Shown: in pieces, positions 26,229 through 34,207 of the stretch
Layout of the letters: each line of letters begins with the position of its first letter
Position numbering within the stretch: position 1 is the first letter of the stretch
Virus record (IMG/VR): IMGVR_UViG_3300048549_001549
Location: 1 to 35,999 of that record
From: a virus
Strand: one strand, 5' to 3'
DNA length: 35,999 nt
Made by a program: the position numbers and the translations under genes
Notes under the pieces: model-generated
What the model was told of the DNA's origin: nothing
Databases searched by the model: none
The model's input: only the letters and a program-made list of their open reading frames with translations

Positions 26229-27153
26229 TATACTCATAAGATGTAGAAACATACAAATCGGTGATACTTTGTTTGCGAGTAGTGTTGCAAAAAAACTGAA
26301 AGAAGAAAACCCAAACTGCGTAGTTCATTATGACATTTCTTTTTTACAACCAATTGAGTTGATGATGGCCAATCCATATATTGATGGGGTGTTTTACAAG
26401 GAATCTGCTGATATCCAATATGATGTAGTTTACAATCTAATTGATACGGATTTTGTAATTGATCCATATATATCGGCCGTTTCTCAACTTCAAAGGTTGT
26501 GCAATATTAAAAACTTCGACGATACCTTTGAAATTTATACAAACCCACATCTTGATTATTCTATAAAGAAAAGTATTCAAGAATTAAAAAATATAAATGA
26601 ATTAGAAGATGATGTAATTTTAGTAGGATACCAAGTAGATTGGGAACGAAAAAGTTATTTGTTTACAGAAGATGAATATGAAAAAGCAGAAGGTGCGGAA
26701 GATGGATCAGGATATGGAAGTGGCAAACGAAATATTTATGATATAATAAATCCACTAGAGGTTAACTCAGATGTTTTGTTGCTTGCACTTGGTATAGAGG
26801 AAAAAATTTCCAAGCACTATCCCGAGATAAACTCTACAAATAAATTTTCTTTTACTGCAAGTTTAATTAAAAATTGCGACTATGTAATTGGTGCTGAAGG
26901 GTGTATTACAAATATGTCATCGGCAATCGGGACAAAAACTATTATTACAACTGATTACATTCATCAGATGTTCGGTCCCAAGGGAATTAATTGGTTAAAG
27001 CAAGGAAGAGATTTTTCTAACTTAGAAAAAAGAACTCCGTTTTTAGGACCTAATGTGTATTTTCCAAATAAAGGTCATGTGCATCTCAATCCATATCTTA
27101 CTGATTACGAGGTAGGGGAAGAAATTTTAGAAATTGTAACGAATGGAAGATAA
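26221..27153 (+). CDS. GT9-like (heptosyltransferase-type) glycosyltransferase inserted between gp47 and gp46 parts
   Basis: A 310-residue probable glycosyltransferase. The start is the ATG at 26221 (a GTG lies one codon upstream). The N-terminus, ILIRCRNIQIGDTLFASSVA, matches the GT9 opening with the key Gly-Asp (G14-D15), followed by NPYIDGVFY. The C-terminal donor-site region CDYVIGAEGCITNMSSAIGT matches the '.D.vIg.(D)sG..H.a.AlG' block, with E-G-C replacing the common D-S-G. An acidic/Gly-rich insert (EGAEDGSGYGSGK) lies in the middle. It overlaps the upstream nuclease gene by 8 nt and the downstream gene by 11 nt, and all three are in different frames. The substrate (LPS, DNA base or protein) cannot be told. 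GT-B fold family assignment is likely; specificity is unknown. Confidence 0.75.
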   Translation: MTNILIRCRNIQIGDTLFASSVAKKLKEENPNCVVHYDISFLQPIELMMANPYIDGVFYKESADIQYDVVYNLIDTDFVIDPYISAVSQLQRLCNIKNFDDTFEIYTNPHLDYSIKKSIQELKNINELEDDVILVGYQVDWERKSYLFTEDEYEKAEGAEDGSGYGSGKRNIYDIINPLEVNSDVLLLALGIEEKISKHYPEINSTNKFSFTASLIKNCDYVIGAEGCITNMSSAIGTKTIITTDYIHQMFGPKGINWLKQGRDFSNLEKRTPFLGPNVYFPNKGHVHLNPYLTDYEVGEEILEIVTNGR

Positions 27154-29743
27154 AGAAACATACATAAAAGTAACAAGACATAATCCCGAAAAACCGGTTG
27201 TGGTTTATTCGGGTAGTATGATACAACAAAACCACGGAGAGTTGCCATCTGGACATGGTTATGTTTTATGGGATTTGGAAAATAGAACACACCAACAATA
27301 TAATGTACATAACGAATATGGTTATTATACGGTTACGGTTCGTGATGGAAAGTGTGTTAGTGATTTATCTAAACTACCAAACAAAGCAAGATTGCGTGTA
27401 AAGGTGTATAATACAACTGCAACCGAGACAAAGGAGATTATTGCAGAAATACGAAAGCAAACGAGTATAACAGATTTAAATGTTACACGATGCGATGCAA
27501 TTTCCGAAGCAAAAAAATTTGATCGAGACAACAAATTTGATTTCGGTGATATATCACTTGTACAGATTCAAAATGATTTAATTGAAGATTATCTAACTCG
27601 TAATTTTGTGGTTGATGAAGAGCAAATAAAAACTGCTCTTGATATTAACAAAGAAGTAAATGAAAAGTTGGTAATTAAAGAGATACTCAAAAATTGTATT
27701 TGGAAACCAAAGAAGTTTGAGTTTGGAAATATGTTTAGTTACGGAGATGGAAATGTAATTGACTTTTCAAATATGAAAAGTGTTATGGGATTGTTTGCAT
27801 CTAACGCAAGTGGTAAAAGTAGTGTAATGAGTGCATTGAGTTTTTGTTTATTTGACAAATGTGATCGTGCATTCAAAGCAGCCCATGTACTAAACACACA
27901 AACAGAATCTTTTTATTGTAAATTAAATTTTGAAATATCAGGAGTAAACTACTTCATAGATAGAACTGCATCCACAAAAAAGAATGGAGATGTTACCGTT
28001 GTTGTAGATTTTTGGAAACAAGACGAAGATGGTCAGACCGTTTCTTTAAACGGAGAGCAACGTGCAGGAACAAATGCAATTATTCGTGATCATGTGGGTT
28101 CTTATGATGACTTTGTATTAACTACTTTGAGTTTACAAAATAACAATGCCATTTTTATAGATAAAAGTCAGAGTGAAAGAAAAGACTTACTTGCTCAATT
28201 TATGGGAATTGATATATTTGATCAATTACACTCAACAGCATCTGAAGATATAAAAGAAATAAATGCTTTATTAAAAAGATTTAATCGTGAAAATTTCGAT
28301 GAAACATTGGTAGAGGTAAACGAAAAACTAAGCAGTATATCTGAACAATATTCAGAACAGGAAAGTAAAACTAATGTTGCACTACTAGAGCAAAAACGCA
28401 TAAACAAAATTCTTTCAGATAAAAGTTCAAAATTTAAGAATTGTTCGTTTAATGAAGATAGTTCTGACATAGATAATTTAGAATTTAATAAAAAGAACTT
28501 AGAAGATAGACTTATAGTTGCGGAAGAACAAAGAGATGTAGAGTCTGCACGAAAAAAAGAACTTGTAAATAAACGAGGAGACTTATCAAAAAGAATTTCT
28601 GAGTTATCTGGTGTAGAAGAAAATTATGTAGAGGTTCTTAAAATAAGAGAAGAGGTTGTGGTTGTTGAGAAAGACTTAGCAGTTTTAAGAACTTCGGTTA
28701 ATGCAAAACTTGATAAATTAAAACATTATGATGATCACGAATATGATCCGAAGTGTTCATATTGTGTAAACAATTCTAAAAACTTAATTGAAAGTGCAGA
28801 GCAAACTAAGCAAGAACTTGATAAAGACAAAGCAGCCGCAGACGAACTCGTAAAACAAAAAGCAATATACACAGAGCAATTAAGTGAATTTCAGAATGTA
28901 GAGAGTGAATATGAAGAATTAAAAGATTTAAGTAACACTATGACACAAACTTCATTTGAAATAAACGAAGCAGATTCAAAAGTTCTTGCTCTATCGAGTA
29001 TGATAGAGTCACTTGAAAAAGATATAATAATTAATAACAAGAACATTGATTCGTATCATGAGTGTAAGGACATAATTGAATTTAATAAAAAACTACAAGT
29101 AGAAGTAGATGATCTTCAAGATAAGTTATTATCTGTAAACAACATAGCAAATGAAGAAAGTGAAAAACTTCAAACTCTTTTTGGTGAAGTAAAAATTGTT
29201 GAAAAAGAACATGAAGATATTCTTGCGTCAATAGAAGAAGCAAAAAGCTACGAAAGAAAAAAACGAGGATATGAACTTTATCTTGATTCTGTAAAACGAG
29301 ACGGTATATCATATGAACTTATTTCTAAAACTATTCCAAGTATAGAAAGTGAAGTAAATAATATACTTTCTCAAATCGTTGATTTCGGTATGAATCTTGA
29401 AATGGATGGAAAACATATTTACTCAAAGATTACTTACGAGGATCGTCATTGGCCATTAGAAATGTGTAGTGGTATGGAACGATTCATAAGCAGTATCGCA
29501 ATGCGGGTAGCACTTATCAATGTAAGTAGTTTACCACGTTCTAATTTCCTTGTTATTGACGAAGGGTGGGGTTCGTTGGACGGAGACAACATAAGTAGTG
29601 TATTTAATCTGTTTACCTATTTAAAGGGGCAGTTTGAGTTCATCATGGTTATTAGTCATTTAGACGTAATGAGAGATATGGTGGACGAAATTATTGAAAT
29701 TCAAAAAGAAGGTTCATTTAGTAAGATAAATTACGGAGCATAA
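27143..29743 (+). CDS. gp46: Fusion of gp47 C-terminal part with Rad50/SbcC-like (gp46) ATPase
   Basis: An 866-residue protein. Residues 18-33 (PVVVYSGSMIQQNHGE) and the following beta region are what normally follows the phosphoesterase core of gp47/SbcD, so roughly the first 190 residues are the missing end of the nuclease. The ATPase follows: Walker A GLFASNASGKSS (216-227), long coiled coils, a CxxC zinc hook (C538-SY-C541) at the apex, signature SGME (776-779), Walker B with D806-E807 and D-loop SLD, and H-loop H839. It would form an Mre11-Rad50-like complex with the gene at 25524. The ATG overlaps the glycosyltransferase end by 11 nt. A single ancestral nuclease-ATPase fusion is inferred. 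Confidence 0.9.
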   Translation: MEDKETYIKVTRHNPEKPVVVYSGSMIQQNHGELPSGHGYVLWDLENRTHQQYNVHNEYGYYTVTVRDGKCVSDLSKLPNKARLRVKVYNTTATETKEIIAEIRKQTSITDLNVTRCDAISEAKKFDRDNKFDFGDISLVQIQNDLIEDYLTRNFVVDEEQIKTALDINKEVNEKLVIKEILKNCIWKPKKFEFGNMFSYGDGNVIDFSNMKSVMGLFASNASGKSSVMSALSFCLFDKCDRAFKAAHVLNTQTESFYCKLNFEISGVNYFIDRTASTKKNGDVTVVVDFWKQDEDGQTVSLNGEQRAGTNAIIRDHVGSYDDFVLTTLSLQNNNAIFIDKSQSERKDLLAQFMGIDIFDQLHSTASEDIKEINALLKRFNRENFDETLVEVNEKLSSISEQYSEQESKTNVALLEQKRINKILSDKSSKFKNCSFNEDSSDIDNLEFNKKNLEDRLIVAEEQRDVESARKKELVNKRGDLSKRISELSGVEENYVEVLKIREEVVVVEKDLAVLRTSVNAKLDKLKHYDDHEYDPKCSYCVNNSKNLIESAEQTKQELDKDKAAADELVKQKAIYTEQLSEFQNVESEYEELKDLSNTMTQTSFEINEADSKVLALSSMIESLEKDIIINNKNIDSYHECKDIIEFNKKLQVEVDDLQDKLLSVNNIANEESEKLQTLFGEVKIVEKEHEDILASIEEAKSYERKKRGYELYLDSVKRDGISYELISKTIPSIESEVNNILSQIVDFGMNLEMDGKHIYSKITYEDRHWPLEMCSGMERFISSIAMRVALINVSSLPRSNFLVIDEGWGSLDGDNISSVFNLFTYLKGQFEFIMVISHLDVMRDMVDEIIEIQKEGSFSKINYGA

Positions 29744-29758
29744 AACATATTTAGATAT

Positions 29759-29767
29759 ATATTTATT
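29759..29767 (+). promoter_or_regulatory. ATATTTATT box, copy 5
   Basis: Lies in the 43-nt gap between the Rad50-like gene and the zeta-like kinase, ending 19 nt before the kinase ATG. The kinase start lacks a clear Shine-Dalgarno sequence. Confidence 0.35.
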
Positions 29768-29786
29768 ATGTACCTGAAATGTATTT

Positions 29787-30833
29787 ATGAGTAATTCCAA
29801 AGAAAACCAAGAAGTCCAAGAAGAAAGTCTTATCAAGGCTGGTCTTCGCAAAGGATATTTTACACTCGTTGAGGGAGTATACGATCCTGGTATTCTTAAA
29901 GCAGTATTTTTAGCAGGAGGTCCTGGTTCTGGTAAATCAGCTGTCGTGGATACTGTTTTTAATACGACACCTGAAGCAAAGTCATTGACATCATCTGGAT
30001 TAAAAATCGTAAATAGTGATAGTTCCTTTGAGTATTTATTAAAAAAAGCAGGTCATAGTTTAGATTTGGGTTCGTTGGATGATGAAGTTTTTCAAAAAAT
30101 AACAAGTGACGATCCAAATTCAGTTAGGTCACGTGCTAAAAACATTATGCTTAAACAATACGAAAATTACAAGGATGGTAGGTTGGGTGTAATTATTGAT
30201 GGAACTGGTGATGATTATGCTAAGATATCAAAACAAAAGAAAGAGTTGGAAAAACTTGGATATGATTGTTATATGGTATTTGTTAATACAACACTTGAAG
30301 TTGCACAACAAAGAAATGCGTTTCGTGCAAGAAAACTTCCACGTAAAATTGTGGATGTTATATGGAAAGATGTTCAAAAGAATATGGGGAAATTCCAAAG
30401 TTCATTCAAGCAGAATTTCACGATCATTGATAACTCAGAAGATTTAAGAAGCAAAACAAAACCAGGAAAACTTAATCTTGCTCCTTTTATATTAAAAGCA
30501 ACTGCAAGATTTATCGGAAAACCAATTCGCAATCCTATTGGTAAACAATGGATTACTTTGATGATGAAACACGATAAAATGAGTAAGAGTGGTGATACAC
30601 GAAATCGTATGAACGAAGAACTCGATATGGTTTCAATGGAAGATGTAGTTCTACCTATGGATTTGGAAAGACATTTAACTCGTTCTATATTTGTAATTAA
30701 AAAATTTAAATTAAATGAAAGACGGAATCTTGCAATTATATCAAGACTGGTAGAAAGTTTAGAGTTGGATAGAAACCAACTTAACAAATATTTCCACCAA
30801 ATTAGAACATTAAAGTTCAAGGGAGAAAAATGA
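29787..30833 (+). CDS. Zeta-toxin-like P-loop kinase
   Basis: A 348-residue P-loop protein. Walker A is GGPGSGKS (44-51), followed by VNSDSSFEYLL (a zeta-like Ser-Asp position) and IDGTGDDY. The stretch LEVAQQRNAFRARKLPRKIV is the Arg-rich lid/sensor region of zeta-type and polynucleotide-kinase-like enzymes. The C-terminal ~130 residues are unrecognised. Zeta toxins phosphorylate UDP-amino sugars; many phage relatives have unknown substrates, so the name describes the fold only. No epsilon-type antitoxin is seen beside it. No clear Shine-Dalgarno sequence; the start is 19 nt after an ATATTTATT box. The stop overlaps the next start (ATGA). Confidence 0.7.
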   Translation: MSNSKENQEVQEESLIKAGLRKGYFTLVEGVYDPGILKAVFLAGGPGSGKSAVVDTVFNTTPEAKSLTSSGLKIVNSDSSFEYLLKKAGHSLDLGSLDDEVFQKITSDDPNSVRSRAKNIMLKQYENYKDGRLGVIIDGTGDDYAKISKQKKELEKLGYDCYMVFVNTTLEVAQQRNAFRARKLPRKIVDVIWKDVQKNMGKFQSSFKQNFTIIDNSEDLRSKTKPGKLNLAPFILKATARFIGKPIRNPIGKQWITLMMKHDKMSKSGDTRNRMNEELDMVSMEDVVLPMDLERHLTRSIFVIKKFKLNERRNLAIISRLVESLELDRNQLNKYFHQIRTLKFKGEK

Positions 30834-31183
30834 TCTTTGACGAAATATTAGATGAATTGATACTTGAAGATAAGTTGGGTGAGACTTGGAGAATTGAAAT
30901 GGCTCCAAATCATGCACGTTATAGTTTTTCTTCAACAAAAAGTGGAAATGAAAACTGGGCAAAACAATTAGCAATGAAACTTTTAAAAAATGAAAAAGAT
31001 GATTTTAAGTTCATTGGAATTTATAGTGAGGGTGAAACCGATCTTGGTCCAATAGTTGATGGATATATATTTCATTGCACACCTGAGTACCTTGATAAAG
31101 CACCTCATTTGCATCGTGACAAAAAAAAGGCCTGCAAACAACACATTAAAACAGGAAAAATTATTGAATATTTTGAGGACTGA
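30830..31183 (+). CDS. Unknown small protein, coupled to the kinase
   Basis: A 117-residue protein with no recognised family. It contains TWRIEMAPNHARYSF, IGIYSEGETDLGPIVDGYIF and a His/Lys-rich tail (APHLHRDKKKACKQHIKTG). ATGA overlap with the kinase and a GGGAG ribosome site indicate coupled translation, so it could be a kinase partner; an antitoxin role is possible but unsupported. Two His and one Cys in the C-terminal part might bind metal. Confidence 0.55.
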   Translation: MIFDEILDELILEDKLGETWRIEMAPNHARYSFSSTKSGNENWAKQLAMKLLKNEKDDFKFIGIYSEGETDLGPIVDGYIFHCTPEYLDKAPHLHRDKKKACKQHIKTGKIIEYFED

Positions 31184-31185
31184 TC

Positions 31186-31701
31186 ATGAATATAAAAGAA
31201 TACAAAAGATACAAAGATGATCCATTTTGGATGAAGTCAAAATACGATGGAGTTTCTGGTGAACAAAGATTACCTGTCCAACGCAGATTGCGAAAAGGTG
31301 GTGTCAAGTTTAAGAAAGGTGATGAGATACTTTATTATCCAAAAGGAAAAGTGATTTTAGTCGGAAAAGAAGCAGAACAAGCGTACCGTGATTTTCAGGC
31401 AGCTGCACAGGATGAAGATTTTTATATGTCAATGTACGAGGACAAAACTATGAATGAAATTAAAATAACAAGTAAAGAATATAAACAAGCAATTGATTTT
31501 ATGTCAGATATGCATTCCAGTATATTAAAAGCAAAAGACAAAGTCATAGCATTTCTTAAAAGAAAAGGATTTGATGATATGGCAGACGAACTTGCTCCAC
31601 TGTCTAAAATTGAATTCAAGAAGTTTGTTGAAAAACGAGTGTATGAGCAAAAAATTAGAAAACAAATTCGTACAGTTCTTTCTGAAATATTAAAAAAGTG
31701 A
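31186..31701 (+). CDS. Unknown basic protein with helical C-terminus
   Basis: A 171-residue protein. The N-terminal half has short beta segments (GVKFKKGDEILYYPKGKVIL) and the rest is helical (EYKQAIDFMSDMHSSILKAK). It ends in an amphipathic helix, EQKIRKQIRTVLSEILKK, similar in character to the N-terminus of the small protein at 2221. The start is 2 nt after the previous stop, with a GAGGA ribosome site. The stop overlaps the next GTG start (GTGA). Function unknown. Confidence 0.55.
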   Translation: MNIKEYKRYKDDPFWMKSKYDGVSGEQRLPVQRRLRKGGVKFKKGDEILYYPKGKVILVGKEAEQAYRDFQAAAQDEDFYMSMYEDKTMNEIKITSKEYKQAIDFMSDMHSSILKAKDKVIAFLKRKGFDDMADELAPLSKIEFKKFVEKRVYEQKIRKQIRTVLSEILKK

Positions 31702-34205
31702 AAACTGAACTAAGAGAATTGCTTACTCAAAATTTAACTGAGTATGTTGTAAACGATGTATTGCAAGAAAATTCAATACGAAAAGTTATTGGAATATATC
31801 CTGGTAGATTTCAACCAGCAGGAGTGCATCACTATAAAACATACAAATGGTTGGATGGTAAGTTTGATAAAGCATATGTAGCAACTAGTGACAAAACGGA
31901 TGCCACAAAAAGTCCCTTGAATTTCAAGGAAAAGAAAATGGTATGGACAAAGCATGGAGTTCGGAATGTTACTAAAGTAAAAAATCCATATGTGTGTGAA
32001 GAAATTTTAAAGAAGTATGATCCAAATACAACGGCAGTCGTTTATATTTTTGGAGAAAAAGATGCGGGTAGATTAAAAACAACCAAAGCAGATGGCTCTC
32101 CTGCGTATTATCAATCGTATGAAAAAAATAAAAATGATTTGAAACCATACGGTGAACATGGATATTTTATTGTAGCACCACACGTAAGCATTAAGGTTTT
32201 AGGAAAAGAAGTTAGTGGTACTCGTATTCGTGACTTATTGGGAAGTCCTAACCACGACAAAATGACAAAGATTCAAGCATTTGAAGAATTGTTTGGTTGG
32301 TATGATGAAAAGATATTTAAGTATCTTACCAAGAAGTTTAGTACATTATTTGAAAATGAAGAGTTATTTGAAAGTTTTTTGCAGAACTATCCAAACTTTA
32401 CAAAATCAATTTCAATTGTACTGAATGAAGTAAGCACAATAGCCGCATCGGGTATTCTGTTGGTTGATGACGGTCCTGGTTCTTTTTTCCCAAACAAAGT
32501 TTACGAAACTGAAAGTGAGGAAAGAGTTCAGCAACTTGGTTATGATCTTTTAGATTATGTAGTGGGTAAAAACGGAGTAAGTAGAAATGCAGATTATAGA
32601 ATGTGGAAAGAATACGCAGGACCCGTACCGGCAGTATCTTTTTATCCTGCAGGTGTAACAGACGAAATAACTGCAAATAATCAAATTTCGATAGAAAAAT
32701 CAAAATCAGCACACGAACAATGGGTTGAGGTAATAGATTCTGTTGCTCAAACTTCTGGATATAAATTAGTAGACTTTATAGGTTCAGAAGCATCTATACG
32801 AAAAGTAGATAGGTCAGGAGAAGAAAATGTAGATGGAAATACACTTGATGTAGAAGATGAAGAAAACGAAGACAAAATAGATAAAGGAGTCGAAGGTCAG
32901 GCAATCAAAGAAAGTAAAATTATCACAGAAGGAGGTGCAGCTGGACATATGAGTCATCCTTTTGATGATCGTGAGTTAACATTCGGAGATTTAAAAGAAA
33001 TGATTCGTAGGTCACTTGCAGGAGAATTAAATGTTGAAAAAGAAGTTACCGAAAAACTCGATGGACAAAATTTAATGTTTTCTTGGAAAGATGGTGAATT
33101 AGTGGCTGCAAGAAATCAAGGGCATTTAAAAAACGCAGGAGCAGCCGCACCTAATGTAAAAGAATTTTCAAGTATATTTGCTGATCGTCCTGATAATATT
33201 CGTGACGCATTTGTAGGTGCAGTTGAAGATTTAGAAACTGCTATATCTGGTCTTACAGATGCACAAAAGAATAAAGTATTTCGTGAAGGTGAACGTTTTA
33301 TGAATATAGAGGTAATGACACCTGCAACACAAAATGTTATTCCTCAGAATGTAGATATGTTAGTATTCCACGGAACACAGGCATATGATTCCGCAGGAAA
33401 AGCAGTATCAGAAGATTCCGAGGGAAACGATATAACAGGTGAACTTAAAGACTCTGCAAGAATGCTTAAAGGTATGTTGAAACAAATAAACGCAGATGTT
33501 CAAAAACGATATTCATTGAACGCACCGATTGTGGTGGAACTTCCTAAAAGTAAAACATTTGGAGATTCATATGCAAAGTATTCTGCTAAAATAGATAAAC
33601 TTAAAAGCAAATTTAGATTAAAAGATAACGATAAAGTAATGAAGTATCACGATTCTTGGTGGAGAAACTTGCTTGATAAACAACAAACAAAAAATAAAGA
33701 GATATTTCCCTCGAATGTATACGAAGCACTCATTGGTCGTTGGGCATATAATGATAAGTCTAACAAAATCACTACAATTAAAAAAGAATTATCTGATCAT
33801 CCAAAACTACTTGCTTGGGTTACCAAGTTTGAAAAAGAAGATATTACAAAACAGTTTGAAGAAAATATGTGGCCGTTTCAATTCATCTTTTTGAAATTGG
33901 GTGCAGAAGTATTAAAGAATGTAAAAGGGTTTGTTGCGGCTGGTGGAAGTGATGATATTGCAAAAGCACTTGATTCTCACGTTAAAACACTTGAAGGCAA
34001 GAAGATAAGTTCGGTGGAATCACCTGATAAGTTTAAGAAAGACATGGAGAAACTAAATAAGAATCTTGCTCGTCTTAATTCTATTGGTGGAAGCAGTGCA
34101 ATTGCACCAACAGAAGGTGTAGTATTTCAATACAAAGGTGGAACATATAAACTCACAGGTACATTTGCTCCTATAAATCAAATTATGGGTATAATGAGGT
34201 TTTAA
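31698..34205 (+). CDS. NMN-adenylyltransferase-like / nucleic-acid-ligase-like fusion protein
   Basis: An 835-residue multidomain protein with a GTG start. Residues ~30-220 are a cytidylyltransferase-fold (NadM/NadR-like) domain: GIYPGRFQPAGVHH (G36-R-F-Q-P, H44-H45) and SGTRIRDLL (173-181). Residues ~240-400 are an unrecognised domain with an acidic linker. From about 415 (EGGAAGHMSHPFDD) a covalent-nucleotidyltransferase (ligase-like) domain follows: motif I EKLDGQN (K453-x-D-G), FMNIEVM, EGVVF (E806) and YKLTG (K818) near the end. NMNAT domains make NAD+ from NMN and ATP; ligases transfer AMP to a nucleic acid end. Whether this ligase uses ATP or NAD+, or DNA or RNA, cannot be told. It is translationally coupled on both sides. 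Confidence 0.75.
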   Translation: MKTELRELLTQNLTEYVVNDVLQENSIRKVIGIYPGRFQPAGVHHYKTYKWLDGKFDKAYVATSDKTDATKSPLNFKEKKMVWTKHGVRNVTKVKNPYVCEEILKKYDPNTTAVVYIFGEKDAGRLKTTKADGSPAYYQSYEKNKNDLKPYGEHGYFIVAPHVSIKVLGKEVSGTRIRDLLGSPNHDKMTKIQAFEELFGWYDEKIFKYLTKKFSTLFENEELFESFLQNYPNFTKSISIVLNEVSTIAASGILLVDDGPGSFFPNKVYETESEERVQQLGYDLLDYVVGKNGVSRNADYRMWKEYAGPVPAVSFYPAGVTDEITANNQISIEKSKSAHEQWVEVIDSVAQTSGYKLVDFIGSEASIRKVDRSGEENVDGNTLDVEDEENEDKIDKGVEGQAIKESKIITEGGAAGHMSHPFDDRELTFGDLKEMIRRSLAGELNVEKEVTEKLDGQNLMFSWKDGELVAARNQGHLKNAGAAAPNVKEFSSIFADRPDNIRDAFVGAVEDLETAISGLTDAQKNKVFREGERFMNIEVMTPATQNVIPQNVDMLVFHGTQAYDSAGKAVSEDSEGNDITGELKDSARMLKGMLKQINADVQKRYSLNAPIVVELPKSKTFGDSYAKYSAKIDKLKSKFRLKDNDKVMKYHDSWWRNLLDKQQTKNKEIFPSNVYEALIGRWAYNDKSNKITTIKKELSDHPKLLAWVTKFEKEDITKQFEENMWPFQFIFLKLGAEVLKNVKGFVAAGGSDDIAKALDSHVKTLEGKKISSVESPDKFKKDMEKLNKNLARLNSIGGSSAIAPTEGVVFQYKGGTYKLTGTFAPINQIMGIMRF

Positions 34206-34207
34206 TC

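Noticed and set aside
25524-29743. Split intein or sequencing frameshift as explanation of the broken gp47
   Set aside because: The intervening DNA is a complete GT9-like gene with its own start and stop in a third frame and no intein motifs; a simple frameshift cannot add 900 nt.
29744-29786. Possible hairpin ACATA...TATGT in the gap before the kinase
   Set aside because: Only 5 bp of AT-rich pairing, expected by chance here.
30374-30820. 148-codon minus-strand frame
   Set aside because: Shadow of the kinase gene, with no ribosome site; all other genes are on the + strand.
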